Made by a program: the position numbers and the translations under genes. This document shows positions 42,437-50,931 of a stretch of 64,000 nucleotides of DNA, one piece after another; the stretch's first letter is position 1, and every line of letters begins with the position of its first letter. This DNA comes from Treponema sp. UBA4873. GTDB lineage: Bacteria; Spirochaetota; Spirochaetia; Treponematales; Treponemataceae. The stretch spans positions 214,611 to 278,610 of the forward strand of contig DHDP01000012.1 of NCBI GenBank assembly GCA_002399405.1, written 5' to 3'. The notes below the pieces were generated by a model, which was given only the letters and a program-made list of their open reading frames with translations, was not told where the DNA came from and did no database searches.

Positions 42437-45190
42437 ATGGCTAAGTTCGATAAAGCCGGCGGAGCCGCCGGTGCAATATTACTGCTGCTTGCGGCATTTT
42501 TTTCAATAGCGCTCATACTGCAGCCGCTTGATTTCGGCGCATACGGCCCGGGACGCAGCAATTTTCTTTTTACACTCGGCCACATGCTCGTCTCCGTATA
42601 CGGATTCTGCAGCGTACTCATTCCGGTCTTTTTGTTCGTATCGGCAGTAGTCTGCATAGCCGGAAACTTGACCGCCAGGAGCGCAGCGAGGATGCTCACG
42701 GCCGTCGTTCCTTTTTTCACGGCCGTCGTTACCGAAAACATCTGCAAATCGATCGTGTCGCTGGGCGGCGATGCTTTTCCCGGCATAAAAATCGGAATCA
42801 CTGTCGGACTGGGGGCAATGCTCGTCGTCATTGAATTCCTCGGAGCGGGAATCATTGCGGACCGGATAACCGACAAAACAAAAACAGAAGAACAGGTTTT
42901 CCCCGAAGAACCTGAACCGGCAGACGAGGAAATGCCTGTCGGCGAAGACGAAGCGTACAAAGAAAACATTCTTCCGCACTCGGAACGGAACGCGTTCGAG
43001 CATATTTTCGATTACGACAAAGGTTCGGACGGGAAGTCCGGGCTGAAAACGGAAACAGAAGACTCCGACGACAACTCAAATCCCGCATCGGTAATTACCG
43101 ACGAAGAGTATCACGCACTCACGTCAGGCACAGACAGTGGGACGGAGGACGGCGCTGAAATTGAAGAACTGGAATGGCCGGACACAGCCGTTCAGCATGC
43201 TCCGAAAGACGACGCTTTCAGCGATGCGGAATTCATAGAATCGTTTTCGGATGCACAGCAGAAAAAAATCGATGGTACCGTACGCGGAGAGGAAACAGCA
43301 GTCACAGATACGACTGAAGCAAAAACAGACGACAACGGTACGCTTGATCCTGATTTCTTCGACATCGATATGAACGCGGAGACTGAGGATGAAAAGGAAA
43401 ACGATATTGCCCTCTCACACATAGCTCCCGACACATTGACTGCGTTTGCGGAAAAAAATTTGCCGCAACAGGATTCCGCATCCGAAGCGTCCGCTGCCGC
43501 AGCGCCGTCGATTGCAATAGCGGAAGACGTCTTCGCCGAGATGGATAAGGACGTGCGCAGAAATTTACCGCTGAAAAACGAAGAAGCCGTGCAGGATTCC
43601 GCATACAGCGGAGAATCAGCGGAAGATATATCAGTCAAAACCGAAACGGCAAACGAAGAACAGGAACAGGTCTCCGGCACACAGCAGGAGGAGGAAACGC
43701 ATCCCATAACAGACGTTCCGCGAATCGAAACGCCGGCCGAAAAACCCCAGGCTGAAAAAAAAATCATCAAAATAAAAGGACCGTATAAAATTCCGACGAC
43801 GCTTCTCACGGCATACGAGGACGACCAGTACTGGATCATCGACGAGGAAACGCGAAACGCATCTGTTCAGCTCAAGGAAACACTCAACGAGTTCAACATA
43901 GAAGCCGATGTGACGGGAATCAAAAAAGGCCCCGTCGTCACGATGTTCGAAATTCTTCCGGCTCCCGGAGTTAAACTCAGCAAGATTGCGGCACTCCAGG
44001 ACAACATCGCGCTCCGTCTGGCCGCAAGCAGCGTGCGTATCGTCGCTCCGATTCCGGGAAAACGCGCAGTGGGAATCGAAATCCCGAACAAGGAACGAAG
44101 CATCGTAAGTTTCCGTGAAATAATCGAACAGGATCTGCCTGAGTTCAAAAAGATGGCCGTTCCGGTCATTCTCGGCAAGGATATTCTCGGAAAACCGCAG
44201 CTGCTCGATCTCGTAAAAACCCCGCATCTGCTTATCGCGGGTTCCACAGGTTCGGGAAAGTCGGTCTGCGTAAACAGCATCATTCTGTCGATTCTGTATA
44301 AACGTTCGCCGGAGGAAGTAAAACTCATTCTCATCGATCCGAAAATCGTCGAGCTTAAACTGTACAACGACATTCCGCATCTGCTCGTACCAGTCATAAC
44401 CGAACCGAAAAAAGCGTTTCAGGCGCTGCAGTGGTCGTTATGTGAAATGGAACGCCGGTACGCGCTGCTCGACGGCATGGGCAGCCGTGATATTTCAAAC
44501 TACAACAAAAAAATCGAAGAAAAACACATCGCAACCGAAAAGCTGCCGTACATAGTCATCATCATAGACGAGTTTGCGGACCTTATGGCTACGACGGGAA
44601 AAGAGCTTGAATCGACAGTCGCGCGCCTTGCGGCAATGAGCCGTGCGGTCGGCCTTCACCTTGTGCTTGCGACGCAGCGCCCGTCGATCGACGTCATAAC
44701 CGGTCTTATTAAGGCGAACATTCCGACGCGTATTGCGTTCATGGTCGCATCGAAGATGGACAGCCGGATCATCATCGATCAGGTCGGGGCGGAAAAGCTG
44801 CTCGGAAAAGGCGACATGCTTTATTCGAGCGCCGTCGATCCGTTCCCCGTCCGCATTCAGGGTACGTTCGTAAGCGACCAGGAAGTCGAAAATGTCGTCG
44901 AATACGTAAAGAAATTCGGAGAGCCCGAATACATAGACGAGGAAGTGTTCGTCGCCGACGATGAAGACGAATCAGTGGAGCCGAGTCTGTTCAGCGACGG
45001 TGAAGATCCGCTGTACAGTCAGGCGCTCGACATCGTGGTTCAGGCGGGAAAAGCGTCTGCATCGTATATTCAGCGCAGACTAAAAATCGGGTACAACAGA
45101 GCCGCCCGCCTCGTGGAAGAAATGGAAGACCGCGGCATCGTAGGCCCCGCAAACGGAAGTAAACCGCGGGAAATCATACACGTACCGTAA
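42437..45190 (+). CDS. ftsK: DNA translocase FtsK/SpoIIIE
   Basis: 917 residues from ATG 42437, which has GAAGGGG upstream; a reading from 42407 adds ten residues and lacks it. Four membrane segments (about 5-160) anchor it at the septum. A long acidic linker (about 165-430, rich in Glu, Asp and Ala) follows. The motor has Walker A GSTGSGKSVCVN, Walker B IIIDEFADLM, and DNA-grip motif LATQRPSIDVITGLIKANIPTRIAF. The C-terminal gamma domain (DPLYSQALDIVVQAGKASASYIQRRLKIGYNRAARLVEEMEDRGI) reads polar motifs on chromosomal DNA. It resolves the terminus region at division. Confidence 0.96.
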   Translation: MAKFDKAGGAAGAILLLLAAFFSIALILQPLDFGAYGPGRSNFLFTLGHMLVSVYGFCSVLIPVFLFVSAVVCIAGNLTARSAARMLTAVVPFFTAVVTENICKSIVSLGGDAFPGIKIGITVGLGAMLVVIEFLGAGIIADRITDKTKTEEQVFPEEPEPADEEMPVGEDEAYKENILPHSERNAFEHIFDYDKGSDGKSGLKTETEDSDDNSNPASVITDEEYHALTSGTDSGTEDGAEIEELEWPDTAVQHAPKDDAFSDAEFIESFSDAQQKKIDGTVRGEETAVTDTTEAKTDDNGTLDPDFFDIDMNAETEDEKENDIALSHIAPDTLTAFAEKNLPQQDSASEASAAAAPSIAIAEDVFAEMDKDVRRNLPLKNEEAVQDSAYSGESAEDISVKTETANEEQEQVSGTQQEEETHPITDVPRIETPAEKPQAEKKIIKIKGPYKIPTTLLTAYEDDQYWIIDEETRNASVQLKETLNEFNIEADVTGIKKGPVVTMFEILPAPGVKLSKIAALQDNIALRLAASSVRIVAPIPGKRAVGIEIPNKERSIVSFREIIEQDLPEFKKMAVPVILGKDILGKPQLLDLVKTPHLLIAGSTGSGKSVCVNSIILSILYKRSPEEVKLILIDPKIVELKLYNDIPHLLVPVITEPKKAFQALQWSLCEMERRYALLDGMGSRDISNYNKKIEEKHIATEKLPYIVIIIDEFADLMATTGKELESTVARLAAMSRAVGLHLVLATQRPSIDVITGLIKANIPTRIAFMVASKMDSRIIIDQVGAEKLLGKGDMLYSSAVDPFPVRIQGTFVSDQEVENVVEYVKKFGEPEYIDEEVFVADDEDESVEPSLFSDGEDPLYSQALDIVVQAGKASASYIQRRLKIGYNRAARLVEEMEDRGIVGPANGSKPREIIHVP

Positions 45191-45233
45191 ATATACACGG
45201 GCATTACGGTTTGCAAAAACAATTTGTTTAGCC

Positions 45234-45371
45234 ACCTCATACAGAAAAACGGTCCGCTTGCGCGAAAAAAAACCGCGTGTTCCGGCTCGCCGGAATAGGA
45301 CGAATTGCAGCGGAGCTCCCCGCGCAGAGTCGCACGCGGTTTTTTTTCGCTCCGCTACCCGTTTTTCTGTA
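45234..45371. repeat. Structured intergenic repeat, copy 1 (candidate two-way terminator)
   Basis: An 18 bp perfect stem (45262-45279 with 45333-45350: GCGA8CCGCGTG and its complement) encloses a 53 nt loop. The loop starts with its own 6 bp hairpin, TTCCGG CTCG CCGGAA. Outer arms TACAGAAAAACGG and its complement pair again over 13 bp. The A8 and T8 tracts in the stem would end transcription in either direction, and the element sits between the convergent ftsK and CBM48 genes. Related copies are at 62162 and 62344. Confidence 0.8.
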
Positions 45372-45453
45372 CGCTGTGTAAGCAACTATCACTGTAAATC
45401 ATTACATCTGAAATATTTACCGGCGTTTACAGGGCGAAAAAATAAAAGTACAA

Positions 45454-45774
45454 TTACTTCGTATATTTGGTTACTACAACAGAATTGTCGGCGTTGGAAT
45501 ACGGAGCGGGAATGTATTTGTCGGCTTTCCAGTCGTTTTCCCATCTGTGTCCGTCAATCAGATAGCGGAATTGATATTCTTTTTCTGCATCAAGAGTTAT
45601 TTTTACAGAAAAAGAACCGTCTTTTTCCTTTTTCAGAGGTGTTTCCGTGCTGCTCCAGCTGTTGAAATCGCCGGCAATATTGATAGTTTTTGCCCCCTGT
45701 GCAGCTTCCGGTAACACAGTAAACGTGACCGTGCACTTTTTCTTATCCTTTGAAAATGTCTTCTTTAATGCCAT
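45454..45774 (-). CDS. Stand-alone CBM48/isoamylase N-terminal-like domain protein
   Basis: 106 residues from ATG 45774, with GAGGAG 6 nt upstream. It consists almost wholly of a CBM48-like early-set domain: TVTFTVLPEAAQGAKTINIAGDFNSWSSTETPLKKEKDGSFSVKITLDAEKEYQFRYLIDGHRWENDWKADKYIPAPYSNADNSVV. Such domains bind glycogen or starch-like glucans when attached to branching or debranching enzymes. Here no catalytic domain follows, and no signal peptide precedes, so it probably works in the cytoplasm as a binding or regulatory unit. Divergent from metK. Confidence 0.85.
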   Translation of the reverse strand: MALKKTFSKDKKKCTVTFTVLPEAAQGAKTINIAGDFNSWSSTETPLKKEKDGSFSVKITLDAEKEYQFRYLIDGHRWENDWKADKYIPAPYSNADNSVVVTKYTK

Positions 45775-45842
45775 CGAATACTCCTCCATCTGTTTTTTAT
45801 ATTAAGACAACCCTATAAAAGCTGTTGCCTATTTACGCTAAA

Positions 45843-45854
45843 TAGTATACTATA
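45843..45854. promoter_or_regulatory. Symmetrical -10 element between CBM48 gene and metK
   Basis: ATAGTATACTAT is a perfect 12 bp palindrome holding TATACT on both strands. It could serve both divergent genes, but neither side has a convincing -35 box at the right spacing. If used for metK the leader is about 110 nt, A/T-rich, with no riboswitch fold I can recognise. Confidence 0.35.
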
Positions 45855-45968
45855 AGTTTGCTGTTTGGTACAGACTTTTTCCTTTTAAATTTTATTTATT
45901 GAATTTTAACTGAAAAAGTAAAAAAAATATATTCGTAAAAATTTTTCGACCATTGGAGGAAGAAAAAA

Positions 45969-47138
45969 ATGAATAACGAACACTACCTGTTCACGTCCGA
46001 ATCAGTCGGCGAAGGGCATCCTGATAAAGTCTGCGATCAGATTTCCGATGCGGTTCTCGACGCATGCCTCTCACAGGATCCTGAAAGCCACGTAGCATGT
46101 GAAACGTTCACCACGACCGGAATGGTTCTTGTCGGCGGGGAAGTCGCGACAAATGCAGTATTTGACGTACAGAATATTGCACGCTCGGTCGCCCGGAATA
46201 TAGGATATACGAACGCCGCATACGGTCTCGACTGCGATTCTATGGCCGTCCTCAACACGATACATACTCAGTCACCCGACATCAATCAGGGCGTCGTGGG
46301 AAAAGGGCTTAAGGAGTTCAACGGACAGCAGGGAGCGGGCGATCAGGGAATGATGTTCGGATTTGCATGCAGCGAGACACCGGAACTTATGCCGGCGCCT
46401 ATCATGTATGCGCATATGCTGCTCCGCAGGGCGACAAAACTCCGCAAGGATCAGACGATGAAATGGCTGAGACCGGACGCAAAAAGTCAGGTGACTATCG
46501 AATACGAGGGACATAAACCGGTGAGAATCGACACTGTCGTCATTTCACACCAGCATGATCCTGAAGTAACCTACGATCAGATAAAAGAAGGAATCATCGA
46601 GAATATCGTGAAGCCGGTTCTTGAACCGACGGGACTTCTCGATAAGAACACAAAGTACTACATCAATCCGACGGGACGTTTTGTCGTCGGCGGCCCGCAG
46701 GGGGATGCCGGACTTACCGGCCGGAAGATAATCGTGGATACATACGGCGGCATGGGACGCCACGGCGGCGGTGCGTTCAGCGGCAAGGATCCGTCGAAGG
46801 TGGACAGGTCCGCGGCGTACATGGCGCGCTACATTGCAAAAAATATCGTCGCTTCGGGACTTGCGGACCGTGCGGAAGTCGAGCTTGCATATGCAATCGG
46901 CGTTCCGTTCCCCGTCTCCATTATGGTCGACACGTTCGGCACGGGGAAAGTTCCATCTTCGGTGATCGGAAAGGCGGTCAAGGAAGTATTCGACTGCACG
47001 CCGGCAGGAATCATCAAAACACTTAACCTTAAACGGCCTATTTACGAAGCGACTGCGGCGTACGGCCATTTCGGACGAAAAGAATTCAGCTGGGAAAATA
47101 CCGACAAAACGGAAGCGTTAAAAAACGCGATAAAATAA
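45969..47138 (+). CDS. metK: S-adenosylmethionine synthetase
   Basis: 389 residues, standard length. Makes S-adenosylmethionine from methionine and ATP. Signatures: SVGEGHPDKVCDQISDAVLD at the N-terminus, GAGDQGMMFGFA (about 117-128), the GGPQGDAGLTGRKIIVDTYGG loop and the P-loop-like GGGAFSGKDPSKVDRSAAY. TTGGAGGAAG precedes the ATG. A terminator follows at 47198, so the gene is transcribed alone. Confidence 0.98.
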   Translation: MNNEHYLFTSESVGEGHPDKVCDQISDAVLDACLSQDPESHVACETFTTTGMVLVGGEVATNAVFDVQNIARSVARNIGYTNAAYGLDCDSMAVLNTIHTQSPDINQGVVGKGLKEFNGQQGAGDQGMMFGFACSETPELMPAPIMYAHMLLRRATKLRKDQTMKWLRPDAKSQVTIEYEGHKPVRIDTVVISHQHDPEVTYDQIKEGIIENIVKPVLEPTGLLDKNTKYYINPTGRFVVGGPQGDAGLTGRKIIVDTYGGMGRHGGGAFSGKDPSKVDRSAAYMARYIAKNIVASGLADRAEVELAYAIGVPFPVSIMVDTFGTGKVPSSVIGKAVKEVFDCTPAGIIKTLNLKRPIYEATAAYGHFGRKEFSWENTDKTEALKNAIK

Positions 47139-47197
47139 AGGCATCTCAAAAAACAATCCGGTTTGCAGGGATGTTGAATTCCTGACCGGTTATCGAA

Positions 47198-47231
47198 AGA
47201 ACAGTGCGGAAGCGGCACTGTTCTTTTTTTT
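47198..47231 (+). terminator. metK terminator
   Basis: 10 bp stem AGAACAGTGC / GCACTGTTCT, 7 nt loop, then a run of about eight T. Confidence 0.93.
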
Positions 47232-47315
47232 AGTTCTATTGTAGGATACAGAAAACTGCTGATTAAATCCCGACGACTTAATCAGTTATCCCGGATATGC
47301 AGGTATTCCGAAAAC

Positions 47316-47963
47316 ATGAATTTATTAACAGAAAAAGAAATCCGCACCGTCTTCGAACGCTTCAAAAAACAAAATCCCGATCCGATGTCGGAGCTTAAGT
47401 GGGAGAACGCGTATACGCTGCTCGTCTCCGTCGTACTTTCCGCACAAACGACTGACAAAAGCGTCAATAAAGCAACGGAGCAGCTCTATAAAATCGCCGA
47501 TACGCCGGAAAAAATGGTGCGGCTCGGACAGAAAAAACTTGAGGGCTACATCAGGTCGATCGGCCTGTACCATACGAAAGCGGCGCATGTCATTGAGCTG
47601 AGTAAAATGTTAATTTCCGATTTCGGCGGGGAAGTGCCTCACACGCGCGAAGAGCTCATGCGTCTTCCCGGCGTCGGACGGAAGACTGCGAACGTGGTGC
47701 TCAACGTCGTGTTTCACGAACCGACGATGCCCGTCGACACGCACCTGCTCCGCATCTGCCCCAAAATAGGGCTTGCGGAAGGTTCAACCCCAATCGAAGT
47801 GGAAGAAAGCCTTGTCGCGCGTATTCCGGCTGAATACATGCAGCATGCGCATCACTGGCTCATTCTGCACGGCAGATACGTCTGCACCGCGCGCAATCCC
47901 AAGTGTGAAACATGTTTAATAAACGACATCTGCAGACATAATGACAAACCGGAGGAGAAGTAA
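47316..47963 (+). CDS. nth: Endonuclease III (DNA glycosylase/AP lyase)
   Basis: 215 residues. Removes oxidised pyrimidines and nicks the abasic site. The helix-hairpin-helix with catalytic Lys is LMRLPGVGRKTANVVLNVVF; the catalytic Asp is in MPVDTHLLRI. The C-terminal [4Fe-4S] site has four cysteines in the family spacing (CTARNPKCETCLINDIC). The ATG has no strong ribosome-binding site. It ends 1 bp before the start of the mechanosensitive channel gene. Confidence 0.95.
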   Translation: MNLLTEKEIRTVFERFKKQNPDPMSELKWENAYTLLVSVVLSAQTTDKSVNKATEQLYKIADTPEKMVRLGQKKLEGYIRSIGLYHTKAAHVIELSKMLISDFGGEVPHTREELMRLPGVGRKTANVVLNVVFHEPTMPVDTHLLRICPKIGLAEGSTPIEVEESLVARIPAEYMQHAHHWLILHGRYVCTARNPKCETCLINDICRHNDKPEEK

Positions 47964-47964
47964 A

Positions 47965-48930
47965 TTGGATGAAACACTGAATCCTGCAGCGCAGCATACA
48001 ATGACGGCGGCGGCACAGGAGGCAACGCAGGCAGCGCAGGAGCATATTGCTCAGCAGAAGGAAACGTTTATGACATGGCTGGGAACGTTTTTCACCTGGG
48101 GAAATCTTTTCAAGGTAATCGGAGCCGTAGTTGTAGTTCTGATTATGTGGGTCATTTACAAGCTCGTACTCAGCACAATCAGAAAATCTCCGTCGGTAAA
48201 AAACAACGTGCAGCGCAGCGCAATAGCTACAAAAACCGTAAAATACATTTTCTATATCGTGCTGGTCATGTACGTTCTGAGCTGCTTCGGCATAAAACTT
48301 ACGGCCCTTCTGGGAGCAGCAGGCGTCGCGGGACTCGCCGTCGGCTTCGCAGCACAGACGACAGTAAGCAATCTCATCAGCGGTCTGTTCGTCATGGGCG
48401 AAGGCGTTATGAAAATCGGCGACGTAATCAACGTCGGGGGAATAACGGGAATTGTCGATTCAGTGGACCTTCTTTCCACGAAAGTGCACACGTTCGACAA
48501 TCAGATGGTACGCATTCCGAATTCTTCGATTATTAATACAAATTTCCAGAATAATTCGTTCTTTGAAAAGCGGCGGCTTACGTTCGCCGTGAATGCGAAT
48601 TACAAGACAGACATACAGAAAGCGCTCGACACGTTCAGTAAAGCCCCGCAGCTCTGCCCCACCGTGCTGCAGGATCCGGCCCCTGCGGTCTGGGTCGAAA
48701 AATTCGGCGACAGCAACGTAAACATGACCGTCGCCGTGTGGTACAACGCTGCGGATTATCTCAAAACAAGGAACGACATGTTCATCGCGCTTATGAAAGT
48801 GATGAAGGACGCCGGAATCAGCATGGCGTACAACTGCATAGAAATCGCCGCGCATGACGACGGAAAGGAAAAAGCGGAGCCGCAGGCAAAAAAACGGGCG
48901 GCCCGCACCACGGCGCAAAAGAAACAGTAA
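47965..48930 (+). CDS. MscS family mechanosensitive ion channel
   Basis: 321 residues from TTG 47965, which has GGAGGAG 7 nt upstream inside the end of nth; an ATG at 47941 would overlap nth and lacks such a site. Three membrane segments, the last being the pore helix LLGAAGVAGLAVGFAAQTTVSNLISGLFVMGEG, rich in Gly/Ala as expected. The beta domain includes VRIPNSSIINTNFQNNS. It releases osmolytes on hypo-osmotic shock. The C-terminus is Lys/Arg/Ala-rich. Its stop abuts the stop of the convergent AAA gene. Confidence 0.9.
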   Translation: MDETLNPAAQHTMTAAAQEATQAAQEHIAQQKETFMTWLGTFFTWGNLFKVIGAVVVVLIMWVIYKLVLSTIRKSPSVKNNVQRSAIATKTVKYIFYIVLVMYVLSCFGIKLTALLGAAGVAGLAVGFAAQTTVSNLISGLFVMGEGVMKIGDVINVGGITGIVDSVDLLSTKVHTFDNQMVRIPNSSIINTNFQNNSFFEKRRLTFAVNANYKTDIQKALDTFSKAPQLCPTVLQDPAPAVWVEKFGDSNVNMTVAVWYNAADYLKTRNDMFIALMKVMKDAGISMAYNCIEIAAHDDGKEKAEPQAKKRAARTTAQKKQ

Positions 48931-50094
48931 CTATTGTTCCTTTGCCGCGGCACGCACGTCGTCGAGCGTGAACAGCTCGCGTTCTTCCTCACGGGCAATG
49001 AGCGCGGCGCGGTTGAGCACCGACTCTATCTTTGCGCAGCTGAACCCGCTGAACATTTTGGAAAGAACGTCGGGAGTGCATTCGGGCGCAGAATTTTTGT
49101 TACGCAGATACATTTCCGCAAGTTTGACGCGCGCGTCCGTATCGGGATACGGCACGGAAAAACGGGCGTCGAAACGACCGGGCCTGATGAGCGCTTCGTC
49201 GAGCGCGTGGATGCTGTTCGTCGCAGCCAGCACGAGGATGCCGCTGTTCGCCTGGAATCCGTCGAGTTCGTTGAGCAGCGCTGTTACGATGCGCGTGTTT
49301 TCCGTCTCGATTGCGGAACCCGAATAATTGCGTCGCGTTCCGATTCCGTCGAACTCGTCGATGAAGACGACGCACGGAGCGTGGCGGCGCGCTTTTCTGA
49401 ACAGCAGTTTCACTTTCGCCGGTCCGATCGCCATAAACATGCTTTCAAAATCAGTCGCCTTCGCTGGTATGAAATTTATTTTTGCTTCACCGGCGAACGC
49501 CCGCGCAAAAAGCGTCTTTCCGTTGCCGGGCGCGCCTTCGAGCAGTATGCCTTTGGGCATGCGGACGCCGCGGGATTCGTACTGCGCGGGATGCTGCATT
49601 ATGTCGACTATCTGTATCATATCCCTTTTAAGGCTGTCCATACCGACGACGTCGCGGAACGTAACGCCCGTGTGATGCACGACGCGGAACGTATTCGGGC
49701 TCACGAATTTTCTGAACAGCACGAACAGAATCACAAAGAAGACGATATAGAAAAGATAATCAAGAATTTTTGAGAAAACTTCACCGGCATCGACTTTTTC
49801 TATTACGTCGACTCCGTTCCGCATAAGATATTCCTTAAGCAGCGGCGAATCGGGGTTGTCCGTGGAATACTGAACCGAATCGCCTTTCTTCATAAATGTT
49901 ATTCCGTCTGAACTGAGCAAGACCGACGCTACGTCCCCGTTACCGACGCCTGCATAAAACTGCTGATACGGTACGTACGTATTATTCTTCCGCTCTGAAA
50001 TCGGCTTTACAATGAGGTATGCGGTGCACGCAAGTGCTGCGGCTGAAAAAAGCAGTATAATCAGTCTGCGTACCGTTGTTTTTTTTATGTTCAT
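48931..50094 (-). CDS. FtsH-like membrane AAA ATPase lacking the protease domain
   Basis: 387 residues against about 610-650 for FtsH. Two membrane segments flank a small periplasmic domain (about 33-105), as in FtsH. The AAA module (about 140-385) has Walker A EGAPGNGKTLF, Walker B CVVFIDEFDGIG, arginine finger region IRPGRFDARF and the lid helices. The pore loop is FMAIG where FtsH has FVGVG. The chain stops at the lid; no HEXXH zinc protease follows and none is seen beyond the stop, which abuts mscS. It might be an unfoldase or chaperone, or a partner for FtsH. The ATG has no ribosome-binding site and a -10-like hexamer 7 nt before it. Confidence 0.85.
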   Translation of the reverse strand: MNIKKTTVRRLIILLFSAAALACTAYLIVKPISERKNNTYVPYQQFYAGVGNGDVASVLLSSDGITFMKKGDSVQYSTDNPDSPLLKEYLMRNGVDVIEKVDAGEVFSKILDYLFYIVFFVILFVLFRKFVSPNTFRVVHHTGVTFRDVVGMDSLKRDMIQIVDIMQHPAQYESRGVRMPKGILLEGAPGNGKTLFARAFAGEAKINFIPAKATDFESMFMAIGPAKVKLLFRKARRHAPCVVFIDEFDGIGTRRNYSGSAIETENTRIVTALLNELDGFQANSGILVLAATNSIHALDEALIRPGRFDARFSVPYPDTDARVKLAEMYLRNKNSAPECTPDVLSKMFSGFSCAKIESVLNRAALIAREEERELFTLDDVRAAAKEQ

Positions 50095-50101
50095 GCTCTA
50101 A

Positions 50102-50130
50102 AAGATACCCTTTTTAGCGGCGAAAGAAAA
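50102..50130 (-). promoter_or_regulatory. Promoter of the FtsH-like gene (leaderless geometry)
   Basis: TTTTCT (50125-50130), 17 bp spacer, TATCTT (50102-50107), 7 nt to the ATG. Weaker boxes than the other cases. Confidence 0.45.
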
Positions 50131-50144
50131 TAACAAAATGACGA

Positions 50145-50173
50145 TTACTATCCTTTTCACACTATGCTATACT
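50145..50173 (+). promoter_or_regulatory. Promoter of the DUF5058-like gene (leaderless geometry)
   Basis: TTACTA (50145-50150), 17 bp spacer, TATACT (50168-50173), then 6 nt to ATG 50180. The longer reading frame from 50138 starts upstream of the promoter and can be dismissed. Confidence 0.6.
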
Positions 50174-50179
50174 TTCCAT

Positions 50180-50920
50180 ATGAACAATACATCACCTTCA
50201 TTCAATCCCGACAGCCCGTTCATGTACGGACTGGCCTCAGCGGTCATTCTGTTCGTGATTGCGCAGTCGGTCTTTTTTCTGATCCGCGCAGTACGCCGCG
50301 CGCATACAGTCGGCATGGATATGGCCGTCGTCAGAAAGACAATCGGATCGACGGCGCTGTTCACTCTGGCGCCCGCATTTTCAATTATGCTCGGCGTAAT
50401 TACGCTCGCGAAATTTCTCGGGCTTCCGCTCCCGTGGATACGGCTGAGCGTCATCGGGGCGATTACGTACGAACTGCCGGCGGCAACGTCGACCGCGAAC
50501 GCACTCGGCATACCGCTGTCGGAGACCGTCACTGATCCGTCAGTATTCAGCGCAATCGCGTGGGTCATGACGCTCGGTATCATGCCGAGCATCATTCTGC
50601 CGCCGCTTCTTATTAAGAAAATACAGAAAGGAATCGTGCAGATAAAAACGAAGGATGCGGAATGGGGAGACATATTCATGACGTCTCTTTTCATGGGAAT
50701 GATTTCGGCATTTTCCGGCATGGTGTTTTCCCGCGTGCGTGAAGGTCCGCCCGGCCTGCTTCCCGTCGCGGTGCTCGCCGTATCGGCGCTTACCATGTGC
50801 GTATGCGGTCTGCTCGTAAAGAAAGCGCACGCCGGATGGCTCGAAAACTACGCCATGCCGTTTTCGATGATTGCCGGCATGATATTCGCATCGTGTTCTG
50901 CGTCCGCATTCGGACTGTAA
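50180..50920 (+). CDS. DUF5058-like integral membrane protein
   Basis: 246 residues from ATG 50180 by promoter geometry. About six membrane segments. SPFMYGLASAVILFVIAQSVFFLIRAVRRA and APAFSIMLGVITLAKFLGLPLPWIRLSVIGAITYELPAA recall the DUF5058 family, which I associate with a second membrane gene and an M20 peptidase, as here. That grouping suggests a two-part importer of peptides or acylated amino acids, with the peptidase processing the cargo in the cytoplasm (inference). Followed 11 bp later by the second membrane gene. Confidence 0.75.
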   Translation: MNNTSPSFNPDSPFMYGLASAVILFVIAQSVFFLIRAVRRAHTVGMDMAVVRKTIGSTALFTLAPAFSIMLGVITLAKFLGLPLPWIRLSVIGAITYELPAATSTANALGIPLSETVTDPSVFSAIAWVMTLGIMPSIILPPLLIKKIQKGIVQIKTKDAEWGDIFMTSLFMGMISAFSGMVFSRVREGPPGLLPVAVLAVSALTMCVCGLLVKKAHAGWLENYAMPFSMIAGMIFASCSASAFGL

Positions 50921-50931
50921 GGAGAATGCAC

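Noticed and set aside
45234..45371. Integron attC site (T. denticola carries an integron)
   Set aside because: The element folds like an attC site but lacks the conserved GTTRRRY-type end boxes, lies between convergent core genes, and there is no integrase or cassette array.
45855..45968. SAM-responsive riboswitch in the metK leader
   Set aside because: The leader is A/T-rich with only weak stems. I cannot find the conserved cores of the SAM riboswitch classes I know.
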